Shown here: positions 1 to 7,044 of the stretch, piece by piece
Layout of the letters: each line of letters opens with the position of its first letter
How positions within the stretch are numbered: position 1 is the first letter of the stretch
From: Candidatus Poribacteria bacterium
GTDB taxonomy: Bacteria; Poribacteria; WGA-4E; WGA-3G
DNA length: 10,592 nt
Assembly (NCBI GenBank): GCA_007571355.1
Contig: RKRO01000403.1
Location: 1 to 10,592 of the forward strand
Direction of reading: 5' to 3'
Program-made: the position numbers and the translations under genes
The notes under the pieces: generated by a model
What the model was told of the DNA's origin: nothing
The model's database searches: none
The model's input: only the letters and a program-made list of their open reading frames with translations

Positions 1-188
1 TTCGATTGATGTGCGTTCCACTCCTCGGATAACTCGGGTGTCATCACAATGTGATGCGGGCATTCATCTCGAAAGGTTTCAAGAAATTCGGTACAGTTGA
101 TTGATACGGAGGCAGTCGCTCCTTTACCACCAGCAGCAAGGGCAACTGAGGCGTTCACAACAAGCCGCTTTAAACCCCTTGAACGCAT
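1..188 (-). CDS. PIN-like protein, 5' part only (cut by window edge)
   Basis: This is the start of a gene whose remainder lies outside the window; about 62 residues are visible, beginning MRSRGLKRLVVNASVALAAG. The hydrophobic strand LVVNASVA followed by a conserved-looking MTPELSEEWNAH segment resembles the first half of small PIN-like nucleases, which cut RNA with a cluster of acidic residues. The first catalytic position in PIN proteins is usually Asp (VVDAS), while here the codon is AAC, Asn. The ATG at 188 lies one base after the stop codon of the ATPase gene, with AGGGA seven bases upstream, so the two are almost certainly translationally coupled. The role is inferred: a nuclease effector, or an inactive relative, working with the neighbouring ATPase. 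The family assignment rests on a short N-terminal segment and could be wrong. Confidence 0.6.
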   Translation of the reverse strand, partial: MRSRGLKRLVVNASVALAAGGKGATASVSINCTEFLETFRDECPHHIVMTPELSEEWNAHQS

Positions 189-189
189 A

Positions 190-1518
190 CTATGTCCCTT
201 CAATGAAACGCGACTGCGCTGCCTTTATGTAACGACTTTGCGCTTTGAGGTCTACATCATCAAAATCTTCTGGCCACTCTCCATAAGCCCCCGCCTCATC
301 CAGATCGGCACTGTTAACTTCAGTTACCCCATCTTCACGCCGTGTAAACCAATGGAGTTTGACTAACTCCGGTGAGAGGTCTCCTTCGGCAACAAGCGTT
401 TGAACCGCTAAAAGGAGTAGTGAACTGTGCGTTTCAGCTACGACACGGACCCCTCGCTTTGCTGCGTCTGCTAATACTTGTGCCAAGGCAACTTGAGCGC
501 GCGGGTGGAGGTGGAGCTCAGGTTGTTCAAGATAGACCAATTGTGATGGGCGTGCAACAATCAGTGCCACTAAAACGGGCAAGACTTGAGAAACCCCGAA
601 TCCGACATCTGTGATATTGACCATATCGGTTTCGTTAGTGCTGTGCGGAAGGCGGCTGACTTGTAATTCAATGCCGACATCGCCAATTTTCTGGGTGCCT
701 ACTTTTCCAGTCAATCCTAGTAAATGAAGGGTTTCCATGAGAATAGCCTCAGGATTACTATAGTTTTGATAGTCTTGGAATTCTTCCCCGAGCCCATGGA
801 CATCATAAGGATTGCCTAATGTTTCTGTGGGTTTGTCTACCTTCTTCTGCCATTCATAGATAAGACTGGCGACATAATGTTCAAACGTGCTGGGATACCG
901 GGGCCCAGTACTTGCAAATTTGTAGGTGCGTTCTGGACTACCGCGTAATGCAGGGAGGTGAATGCTTTTGATAATTTCCCTGTTGACGTTGTCGGGGAGT
1001 GTCGTCAAAATACCTGAATGTTTGGAGTGATAACTGTCCGGGACTAAGGTACACCTGGAACGTCTTACCTTTGGCATATCAGGAGATAAAGTAATACTTT
1101 CAGCAGGAAATGCGGGCGGATGCCCCGCCGATTTTTTTTCTCCGACCATTTTGACAATTTCAATGCTACTATCTCCTTTTCTGAAAATTGTTTGTATTGA
1201 GTCAAGATAAGCATGTTCTCGGATTTCAACCTGAATCTGAAAACGGTCTGTCTTCTTTTCATCCGGTAATGTGGACAAAAATTGTGCTGCCTCAGTAAAC
1301 TGAACGTTTGGGCCATCAATCAACAGCGGGCCTGGGTCATAAGGAGCCTCCAGCGTCTGCTTTAGCAGCAATAAGGGCTGCATGATGCTGGATTTCCCAG
1401 AACTGTTTGCCCCGGCAAGGAGGGTCAGCGGACGGATGTCAATTGCGCATTCCTCCGCTATTGACTTGAAACCCTTCACGGCTATTTTGGTGATACCTTC
1501 GCCTTTTCCTCTTGGCAT
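190..1518 (-). CDS. AAA/ABC-type ATPase (AAA_21 / DUF3696-like)
   Basis: This 442-residue protein has the arrangement of single-chain SMC/RecF-like ATPases. The N-terminal strand ITKIAVKGFKSI leads into a Walker A loop GANSSGKS (about residues 36-43). An ABC-type signature region DVGFGVSQVLPV lies near 304-315, Walker B LVYLEQPE at about 327-334 with its catalytic Glu, and an H-loop-like AETHS near 361-365. The tail, with GAYGEWPEDF, resembles the DUF3696 C-terminus seen in such ATPases. No TOPRIM nuclease follows, so it is not a classic OLD protein. Proteins of this kind act in two-gene defence pairs as sensors that control a nuclease partner; the partner here would be the PIN-like gene one base downstream. 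The start is ATG with AAGGAG ten bases upstream. An A8 run lies inside the gene (1132-1139) without breaking the frame. The ATPase call is firm; the defence role is inferred. Confidence 0.9.
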   Translation of the reverse strand: MPRGKGEGITKIAVKGFKSIAEECAIDIRPLTLLAGANSSGKSSIMQPLLLLKQTLEAPYDPGPLLIDGPNVQFTEAAQFLSTLPDEKKTDRFQIQVEIREHAYLDSIQTIFRKGDSSIEIVKMVGEKKSAGHPPAFPAESITLSPDMPKVRRSRCTLVPDSYHSKHSGILTTLPDNVNREIIKSIHLPALRGSPERTYKFASTGPRYPSTFEHYVASLIYEWQKKVDKPTETLGNPYDVHGLGEEFQDYQNYSNPEAILMETLHLLGLTGKVGTQKIGDVGIELQVSRLPHSTNETDMVNITDVGFGVSQVLPVLVALIVARPSQLVYLEQPELHLHPRAQVALAQVLADAAKRGVRVVAETHSSLLLLAVQTLVAEGDLSPELVKLHWFTRREDGVTEVNSADLDEAGAYGEWPEDFDDVDLKAQSRYIKAAQSRFIEGT

Positions 1519-1538
1519 GTGGGTGCTACTCCTTGTGC

Positions 1539-1579
1539 TAATCGCCTAATTAATCGCCTAATTAATCGCCTAATTAATC
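1539..1579. repeat. 12-bp tandem repeat, about 3.4 copies
   Basis: The unit GCCTAATTAATC (plus strand) occurs three times without mismatch, preceded by a partial copy TAATC. On the coding strand the unit is GATTAATTAGGC; the last sense codon and TAA stop of the Schlafen-type gene fall in the first copy, and the array then fills most of the gap to the ribosome binding site of the ATPase gene. The unit contains the palindromic core TTAATTAA-like AATTAATT. Copy number could change by slippage and alter the spacing between the two genes without touching either reading frame. Confidence 0.95.
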
Positions 1580-2956
1580 AGTTCCCTTTCGGACGTACTT
1601 GGTTCCTCTGCCTTTTCCTATTGCAGTAAATAAACCTTTTTTCGTCAAATCCGCTAGTTCTGCATAGGCAGTCTGACGCGAGACACTGTTGATCTCCGCG
1701 TATTCTCTTGTCGCAATTTGCCCGTGTCTTTGCACATAGAAAAAAGCCTTTTTTTGACGTTCGTTCAATTGTTCCGAAATATCATCTATTTCTATAAAAG
1801 TACTCTCTTGAATCGGGGAATCAAAGATGATTTTGGTTTCAAGTGGGTGGAACTCATAACGCGGTGCTTTGTTTCCCCACTCCCTGCATAATCTTTGCAT
1901 CATCCTGATGCCGGCCCCGTACTGTTCAATAAAACCGACATCAAACATAAACTGACTCAAAGTAGGGTTTACCGGTTTGTGAGTCGGTTCGCTTGGACTA
2001 ACGCCTTCTGGAAAAGTGCCGGGACTAATAATCTCAATGCGATTATCAAATATGAAGGCCCTGACATCCGCAGTTTCTTGATAGTTGCGGTGAATCAAGG
2101 CGTTGATAATCGCCTCTCTCAGAGCATTCAACGGGTATTCAAACTTATCGTCTCGTTGGAAACTCTTTGAGGTCCGAAAACTAAGAAGGCGGATGTTTCT
2201 TCTTATAAATTCCTCGGCGGTATCGATGTTTTCCCAGAGCGTCTGGTCGCAATCAAGCCGATCAATGACCGGATGGGTGACAGATGTGCCTTTGAATCTG
2301 ACAACTCGTAATTGCGCATTGTAGAAGAATCTTCGTTGCGGGTGCTTACTAAAGAAAAGTAGACCCGCGTGGGTTGGTGTTCCATCATCGCCGATACCAT
2401 TAATGTTCTTCAAAAACGCTGCCATGTTCATATCTTGCGGTTTAGACACATTCCGGATTGTTTCTCGACGGGTCAGGTACCATTCGACTTTTTTTTCATC
2501 TATATCATCAATTCCAGCACGTGTAACCAAGAGTTGATCCCAAGTTTGTCCAGTGGCGTTGAGGTGCATCTGGGCAATCTCTTGTGGAGACATGACGCGG
2601 TTGCTATTCCCGACTCTCTTATAGCATCTGCCTTTAACTGAGGCGGGTTTTATAGGGGATTCCGTGATATGTATCAACACCACCGATTTTCCTTCTATAT
2701 CAATTGATTTAATTTCTATAACGACGCGCGGCTCAGTCGTTTGAAGGATTTGGTTTGACCAGTTCCTTAGTGTCTCTTTGCCGATGGCAATCCCTCTGAT
2801 TTCTCGCTTATCAGACACACCAATAAGGATAATGCCGCCATCGGTATTCGCAAACGCAGCGGCAGTCTCAATCACTTCCTGATCGAAGTTCTCTTTGAAT
2901 TCGGTTGTGGTATTTTCGCCTTGCGCGATGCATTGTTTGAGATTGAGGGTGTTCAT
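1574..2956 (-). CDS. AlbA_2 (Schlafen-type) / GHKL-like ATPase / winged-helix protein
   Basis: This 460-residue protein matches the COG2865 type of predicted regulator. Residues 1-130 form an AlbA_2/Schlafen-type domain: TEFKENF (18-24), AAAFANTDGGIILIGV (32-47) and a GNSNRVMSPQEI segment near 116. Residues about 274-370 hold an HATPase_c_4-like region with an N-box-like EAIINALIHRNY (281-292) and EQYGAGI (344-350). The last 64 residues form a winged helix (QIATREYAEINSVSRQTAYA as recognition region). Such genes often lie inside type I restriction-modification and BREX-like loci, where they are thought to regulate or to act as accessory defence proteins. The gene begins 47 bases after the methyltransferase stop, and no strong Shine-Dalgarno precedes its ATG, so translation may be modest or coupled. 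Its domains are clear; its job here is inferred. Confidence 0.88.
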   Translation of the reverse strand: MNTLNLKQCIAQGENTTTEFKENFDQEVIETAAAFANTDGGIILIGVSDKREIRGIAIGKETLRNWSNQILQTTEPRVVIEIKSIDIEGKSVVLIHITESPIKPASVKGRCYKRVGNSNRVMSPQEIAQMHLNATGQTWDQLLVTRAGIDDIDEKKVEWYLTRRETIRNVSKPQDMNMAAFLKNINGIGDDGTPTHAGLLFFSKHPQRRFFYNAQLRVVRFKGTSVTHPVIDRLDCDQTLWENIDTAEEFIRRNIRLLSFRTSKSFQRDDKFEYPLNALREAIINALIHRNYQETADVRAFIFDNRIEIISPGTFPEGVSPSEPTHKPVNPTLSQFMFDVGFIEQYGAGIRMMQRLCREWGNKAPRYEFHPLETKIIFDSPIQESTFIEIDDISEQLNERQKKAFFYVQRHGQIATREYAEINSVSRQTAYAELADLTKKGLFTAIGKGRGTKYVRKGTD

Positions 2957-3003
2957 AGTTTTAACAGGATCCAGACAGTATCGGATTCTGTCCTTTGGCT
3001 GTA

Positions 3004-4161
3004 TTAGTTTCCCAACCCCATTCGGTATTTTATATCGTAGTTGATGATGAAGTCTAATTCTTCGTCTGTGAAACCGTAGTGTTGGGCAAGTACGCGGTCT
3101 ATTTCGTCGATGATATGTTTAGAGCGGCGCGGATAAAACTCGTCATAGACGACGCGGCCTGTCGTTTTATAGGTAGTTTCCTTACGGGTTGCATTCCGTT
3201 TCAAGTCCACCATCAACTCGGATGCTAATTGAGCGAGTCGATGCTTAATGGAGGTATCCATTTCATCAATTCCAATCGGGAAATTTCTGATTTCACGGAG
3301 ATTCAAATGCCGACAATCAGAGAATACAATATACCACCAATAGAAAAGCGAACTGTTTAAAGTGGCCATGACCGCAGTAGCATTCAATGCCTTTGTTAAG
3401 TACAAGGTTTTAATCTGTGTTGAGATTTTCTCTCCATCCCGTTCGTTCCAAAAGTAAGGCACAAAGTCCATTGTCCGAATAAAGTGATACGGTGCATTAT
3501 GGAAATATATCGTACAGGGAGCTCGCCTTCCATCGAGGAACTTGTCTAATACTGAAAATCCTGCTAATTTCTCCCATGCCTGTTGTTCGATCTCATTATG
3601 GATTTTTGGGATGGAGTTTGGAAAGGATATCCCTGTCACCTCCACATATTCTATAATATTAAAGAGACTTGAACGAAACCGTTCATGCCATTTGTGGTAG
3701 CGAGTCGCATATAATATGGACGAAGGTTGTGAGCCCTGTTGAACGATATAGATTGCTAAGCGCTGCTTTGCTCCCTCAAACAGTTTTGAAGGAAAAACGT
3801 CGTATGTCGGTACCCATCCGACTCGTCTTTGCTGATGAAATAGATCTTGAAGGGGCTCCATTCTGTCGGTGCAGTATGCGGAATGTGGGATTATCATGGA
3901 TTTCCAACCACTTTTTTGTAAAAGCCGGAAACTTCTTTCAAATACATAGGCGTAAAGGTTGCCACAACGTTCTGTCTCATACCCGTGGAGTCTATAGTCC
4001 TTTTTTACCTTGCTGTATTCCACATAAGGCGGATTGCCGATGATGACATCAAACCCACCTTTCTTGAGAATGCCGTAGAAGGCAATAAACCAATGAAATG
4101 GTTTATGTGAAGATAGCCAGTCCTGATATGCTTTCTGCTGGGTTTGTTTTACCCCCCCCAC
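3004..4161 (-). CDS. Adenine DNA methyltransferase, catalytic and target-recognition part (out of frame with 5' part)
   Basis: This is the 3' half of an Eco57I/COG1002-type N6-adenine methyltransferase. It carries the catalytic motif IV NPPY (43-46 of this reading frame, preceded by GGFDVIIG), a conserved NLYAYVFERSFRLL helix, the KSMIIPHSAY strand, and a C-terminal stretch with ATLNSSLFYWWY and HLNLREIRNFPI that is typical of the target-recognition part of these enzymes. It lacks the S-adenosylmethionine-binding motif I, which lies in the overlapping upstream frame. The only start at the left is a GTG at 4161 that runs straight into the G8 tract, with stop codons TAG and TAA just before it and no ribosome binding site. 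This part is therefore most likely made only as the C-terminus of a joined 1,095-residue protein when the tract has another length, or by recoding. As sequenced it is a fragment of a split gene. Confidence 0.88.
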   Translation of the reverse strand: MGGVKQTQQKAYQDWLSSHKPFHWFIAFYGILKKGGFDVIIGNPPYVEYSKVKKDYRLHGYETERCGNLYAYVFERSFRLLQKSGWKSMIIPHSAYCTDRMEPLQDLFHQQRRVGWVPTYDVFPSKLFEGAKQRLAIYIVQQGSQPSSILYATRYHKWHERFRSSLFNIIEYVEVTGISFPNSIPKIHNEIEQQAWEKLAGFSVLDKFLDGRRAPCTIYFHNAPYHFIRTMDFVPYFWNERDGEKISTQIKTLYLTKALNATAVMATLNSSLFYWWYIVFSDCRHLNLREIRNFPIGIDEMDTSIKHRLAQLASELMVDLKRNATRKETTYKTTGRVVYDEFYPRRSKHIIDEIDRVLAQHYGFTDEELDFIINYDIKYRMGLGN

Positions 4162-6292
4162 TTACTACCTGTTGAGTATATTTAATACCATATTCACCCG
4201 ATAGGTAACCGTTGAGTTCGGATTCTAACGCCTCAAGCTTGCCGCGCAAGGCTGCTTTGTCCTCAGCCGTTACATTACCCCCTAAACGCGTCTGTTGCAG
4301 ACGAAACAGCGTAAACAAGTGATCAACGTCCTCTGCCTTTTCTTCGATGCGCGCCATTGCGTCGTCAAAGTCAAGTCTACTTTCAACTGCCTTTTTCATC
4401 TCGTCATAAGTCGCATAACCGACAAGCGTATTCCCTGCCTGAATGTTGAAGTCTATATCCGGAAGCGGCTCTATACGTTTCACATCTTCGAGTTGGGCTA
4501 CCATCTTCAAGAACAAACGGAGTTTGCAGATTTCAACTGCCTCGTCCATGATGTCTACGCCGTAGAGATTGTTAACAATGATGGATTTAAGAGTGAAATA
4601 ACGGCGGTTCGGGTGCTGCTTGATGTCCGCAAGAATATTGCGGAAGTTGCTATATCTACCAGATTGACGTGATTCAGAATTGTCTCCTATCTCATCAACG
4701 AAGACTTCCATCCGCTCGAGACACGCCTCATAAAGCGGCTCCAAGATGTTGAGTGCGGCAAAGAGGAACGCCCCAGATCCGCAGGTCGGGTCGAGGATTG
4801 TCACTTCGGTGATGGCTTTCCAGAAAGCGCGGAGGAGTTCCGGGCCTTCACAATTTTCGATGACATCTTGTGCGAATTGGCGGATGTTGAGGTTATAGGT
4901 AATCAGATCGTTGATGTCGGTTATCTCGCCGTTGGCAAGTTTGGCGCGGACAGTTTCGTAGCGTTGTCGACGGGCAACGGTTTCTCGCCAAATTTCTGTC
5001 GGTAAGGCATAAGCAGGATCAGCGGGGGTGTTCCAGTCGGTGCGTTTGGAAACATCAGCAATGCCCGCAGCGATATGTGAAGGAAGTTCTTTTTCCACGC
5101 CTTTTCTCACAGCATCGTAGATGTAGCGGTCAGGGTCTTCTCGCAGCAGGTGCCAAACAGAGGCATCGCCTCCAAAGGCGATTTTACACGCTTTACGTGC
5201 TGAGTCAAACAAAAACGGGATGATCGTGTTCTTGCTGATGTATTCCGTGATGTCCTCTTTGGTGTAGTAGGCACCCATCTGCTTCTGGTTGATGTATTTC
5301 TCAAAGATGTAGCCCAGGACATCGGGGTTGATTTCGTTATCGTTGCGAAGCGGACGGTCGTCGAGGTGCCACTGGTATTGCTCAAAGAATTTGAAAAGTT
5401 GCTCAAATGCCTTGTCGGGGATCTCAATACTTTCCCCGTGAAGCGTCTCCAGTTGATGTTTTTGGAAGATGCCGCCGTTGAGGTATGGAATTTTTCCAAG
5501 CAGACGTTTTATTTCTCGACTTCGCTCGTTTTCTGGCTTGGCGAACCCTTCAAAGAAAAGGGGACAGAGGAAATCTTTGTAGTATCGGTTGGTGCCGTTT
5601 GCTTGACTCTCTGTCAGTTGGGTGTGCAGATAGTTCTCATCGTTATCCAGGAAACTCTTCTTTTGGATAAAGTAGATAAACATCAGGCGGTTGAGCATCA
5701 CGGAGACGTACCACTTTTGCATCTCGGCATCGGGGATGCCGTTGAGGAATTTGAGGAACGCCGTATGTTCCCGCTTGAAGTGGTCATAGAATTTTTTGGT
5801 GACCTTTTCAACGTCGAAAGCCGCCTGAACTCTTCCTATCACGCCGAAGAGCCTAAGTTCCTCTTCTTCGTCAAGTGTAAAAACGATAGGTTGGAGTTTC
5901 TGAATGAGTGCATCGCCGGACTGTGTGATATGGTAGCGGTGTTCGCGGCAGGCATCGGGTTTGCCTTGCTCGCGTTTGACCCATTGCCAAATCTGTGTCG
6001 CCTTTTCAGCGTCGGTATAGATGATAAAGTGTTCGTGAGCGGATTTGGCGACCTGTTTTTGGATTTTGCGGCGAGTCGGATAATCGGGGATGCCTCCATC
6101 AGTTTCCGTTTCGGAGCATTCAAAGACAACCACCCGGCGTTTTTGGGCGATTGCGGTGAGTTGATAGGCGGTTTCGTTTACTGTAACGGGTAGTGTTTGG
6201 GTGTGGTGGTCCCAACCGAGTTCTTGCGTAAAAAGGTTTTCAAAATCGGATTCTTTGAGGTATTGGCGTGTTTCACGGAGGTTAATTTGCAT
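4103..6292 (-). CDS. Adenine DNA methyltransferase, N-terminal and SAM-binding part (frame lost at G8 tract)
   Basis: This frame holds the N-terminal two thirds of the methyltransferase. Residues 1-170 form a region with VVVFECSETE and PDYPTRRKIQKQVAKSAHEH that may be a nuclease-like domain of the type IIG kind, although no complete PD-(D/E)XK set is evident. Residues about 180-450 are helical (MLNRLMFIYFIQKKSFLD; MGAYYTKEDITEYI). Motif I, ILDPTCGSGAFLF, binds S-adenosylmethionine at about 499-511, and NNLYGVDIMDEAVEICKLRL follows. The frame passes through the G8 tract and then 17 unrelated-looking codons to a stop, so the protein as read lacks the catalytic NPPY. I chose the second ATG (6292), seven bases after AAGGAG; the first ATG (6298) is only one base from it. 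The gene lies 64 bases after the toxin gene. Either it is phase-off here, or the base count is a sequencing error. Confidence 0.92.
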   Translation of the reverse strand: MQINLRETRQYLKESDFENLFTQELGWDHHTQTLPVTVNETAYQLTAIAQKRRVVVFECSETETDGGIPDYPTRRKIQKQVAKSAHEHFIIYTDAEKATQIWQWVKREQGKPDACREHRYHITQSGDALIQKLQPIVFTLDEEEELRLFGVIGRVQAAFDVEKVTKKFYDHFKREHTAFLKFLNGIPDAEMQKWYVSVMLNRLMFIYFIQKKSFLDNDENYLHTQLTESQANGTNRYYKDFLCPLFFEGFAKPENERSREIKRLLGKIPYLNGGIFQKHQLETLHGESIEIPDKAFEQLFKFFEQYQWHLDDRPLRNDNEINPDVLGYIFEKYINQKQMGAYYTKEDITEYISKNTIIPFLFDSARKACKIAFGGDASVWHLLREDPDRYIYDAVRKGVEKELPSHIAAGIADVSKRTDWNTPADPAYALPTEIWRETVARRQRYETVRAKLANGEITDINDLITYNLNIRQFAQDVIENCEGPELLRAFWKAITEVTILDPTCGSGAFLFAALNILEPLYEACLERMEVFVDEIGDNSESRQSGRYSNFRNILADIKQHPNRRYFTLKSIIVNNLYGVDIMDEAVEICKLRLFLKMVAQLEDVKRIEPLPDIDFNIQAGNTLVGYATYDEMKKAVESRLDFDDAMARIEEKAEDVDHLFTLFRLQQTRLGGNVTAEDKAALRGKLEALESELNGYLSGEYGIKYTQQVVSGGGKTNPAESISGLAIFT
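4152..4159 (-). repeat. G8 homopolymer (C8 on plus strand) at the methyltransferase frame break
   Basis: Eight consecutive G on the coding strand, in the context AAGT-G8-TAAAAC, lie exactly where the methyltransferase changes frame. With seven (or ten) G the codons run AGT GGG GGG GTA AAA CAA and join both halves. Eight leads to a stop at 4103-4105. Nine reads GGG GGG GGG TAA, an immediate stop. The tract lies in a linker between the SAM-binding and catalytic motifs. Confidence 0.97.
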
Positions 6293-6307
6293 AGACATTC
6301 TCCTTGC

Positions 6308-6334
6308 GTAAGTGAACTTTCAAAGTCCGCTTAC
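6308..6334. promoter_or_regulatory. 27-bp interrupted dyad just upstream of the methyltransferase ribosome binding site
   Basis: Arms GTAAG/CTTAC and ACTTT/AAAGT are arranged symmetrically around the single base at 6321, separated by 3-base spacers. In RNA of the coding strand the spacers add a G-C and a G-U pair, giving a hairpin of two 5-bp stems with one mismatch and a 5-base UUGAA loop. It ends three to four bases before AAGGAG. It could be an operator or a translational control hairpin; there is no U-run, so it does not look like a terminator. Confidence 0.6.
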
Positions 6335-6356
6335 CAAAATTTGTGTAAATACTCGG

Positions 6357-6638
6357 TTAATAAATGTCACCACGACTATCAATTTGTATAATGTGAATCA
6401 AGTGGTCGTTTCTGTCAATTTCATAAATTAATCGGAGATACCCTATCCGATAGCGATAGAGTCCTTTTTTCTTTCCGTGTAGCCGTTTGATTGTTGTAGG
6501 ATTTTCGTGTTGAAATGGAGAGTAGGTAATGTATTCAAAAGCGGCATCAATTCGCTCTCGTGTTGTCTGATCCTGCCGCTTGATAAAATTTTCAACCTTT
6601 CTTGGAAGTGGCGCGAGTGTGTATCGCCGATTGTTCAC
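6357..6638 (-). CDS. RelE/ParE-superfamily toxin
   Basis: This protein has 93 residues if the GTG at 6638 is the start. The C-terminal half has the RelE-type pattern KRLHGKKKGLYRYRIGYLRL followed by IYEID and IIQIDSRGDIY, with the basic and aromatic residues that RelE relatives use to cut mRNA in the ribosome or, in ParE relatives, to act on gyrase. The sequence does not settle which. I prefer GTG over the upstream in-frame ATG at 6668 because GTG overlaps the antitoxin stop codon as GTGA and has AAGGAG eight bases before it, inside the last antitoxin codons. That overlap is typical of coupled toxin/antitoxin genes with the antitoxin first. The neighbouring methyltransferase starts 64 bases downstream and may be transcribed from the same promoter. 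Confidence 0.88.
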   Translation of the reverse strand: MNNRRYTLAPLPRKVENFIKRQDQTTRERIDAAFEYITYSPFQHENPTTIKRLHGKKKGLYRYRIGYLRLIYEIDRNDHLIHIIQIDSRGDIY

Positions 6639-6964
6639 AACCCGATCTCCTTCTTGATCTGTGACCATGGCTTTCCGCCACCCGCAGTTAATTCTCGTTG
6701 TGCCTCAGCAATATCTGCCAAGACATCCGGTTCTGTGTTGATTAGAGCTGTTTCGCGCCATTCGGAGAGAAAAATTGTGAGCGTATCCGCGTCTTTTTTC
6801 CCTTCTGAGATTTGTGTCATTAATTTCAGTAATTCCTCAAAAAACTCAACAAGTTCTTCGGGGTCTAACCACTTGAGCCAATCAAGGTGTTTGGAGATAG
6901 TAACAGATTTGACGAACAATTGGTCATTCATGAGGTGTCCAACGACAAGTTTGGGCTTTTTCAT
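6635..6964 (-). CDS. Antitoxin of the RelE-like pair
   Basis: This 109-residue acidic, helical protein directly precedes and overlaps the toxin gene by four bases. The segment DWLKWLDPEELVEFFEELLK is amphipathic, and the C-terminus GGGKPWSQIKKEIGL resembles the tail of antitoxins that wrap their RelE partner. No obvious DNA-binding fold (ribbon-helix-helix or AbrB) is visible, so autoregulation through the palindrome in its promoter is an inference from position. The start MKKPKL at 6964 is chosen because GGAGG lies six bases upstream; an in-frame ATG seven codons earlier (6985) would lie upstream of that site. The identification depends mostly on the partner and the layout. Confidence 0.78.
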   Translation of the reverse strand: MKKPKLVVGHLMNDQLFVKSVTISKHLDWLKWLDPEELVEFFEELLKLMTQISEGKKDADTLTIFLSEWRETALINTEPDVLADIAEAQRELTAGGGKPWSQIKKEIGL

Positions 6965-7002
6965 GTGAAACCTCCGCGTGTGCAAGTATTAGATTTAGGT
7001 GC

Positions 7003-7031
7003 ATTATACATGATGTATAAGTAAAGTTCAA
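7003..7031 (-). promoter_or_regulatory. Sigma70-type promoter for the toxin/antitoxin genes
   Basis: The coding strand reads TTGAAC (7031-7026), a 17-base spacer, and a perfect TATAAT (7008-7003). Transcription should begin near 6996, about 32 bases before the antitoxin ATG. The -35 element begins 13 bases after the helicase stop codon, so the pair has its own promoter inside the cluster, and the methyltransferase behind it may share it. Confidence 0.85.
7004..7020. promoter_or_regulatory. Perfect 17-bp palindrome in the promoter: probable operator
   Basis: TTATACATGATGTATAA is an inverted repeat of two perfect 8-bp arms around one base at 7012. It covers five bases of the -10 element and most of the spacer, so a bound protein would block RNA polymerase. 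Autoregulation by the antitoxin or toxin/antitoxin complex is the usual arrangement; the binder is not shown here. Confidence 0.75.
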
Positions 7032-7044
7032 GGTTTTTCAGATG

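Noticed and set aside
1132..1139. A8 run in the ATPase gene
   Set aside because: The frame continues undisturbed (GGA GAA AAA AAA TCG) with plausible protein on both sides, so there is no sign of a switch, although slippage is possible.
2489..2496. A8 run in the Schlafen-type gene
   Set aside because: It encodes Glu-Lys-Lys in an unbroken domain; A-runs of this length are expected in Lys-rich coding sequence.
2974..2992. Inverted repeat GACAG/CTGTC between methyltransferase and Schlafen-type gene
   Set aside because: It has only five pairs with a 9-base loop and no T-run, too weak to call a terminator or operator.
5366..6193. 275-codon open frame on the plus strand
   Set aside because: It lies entirely antisense to the methyltransferase, whose minus-strand translation shows clear family motifs; the antisense product has no recognisable features.
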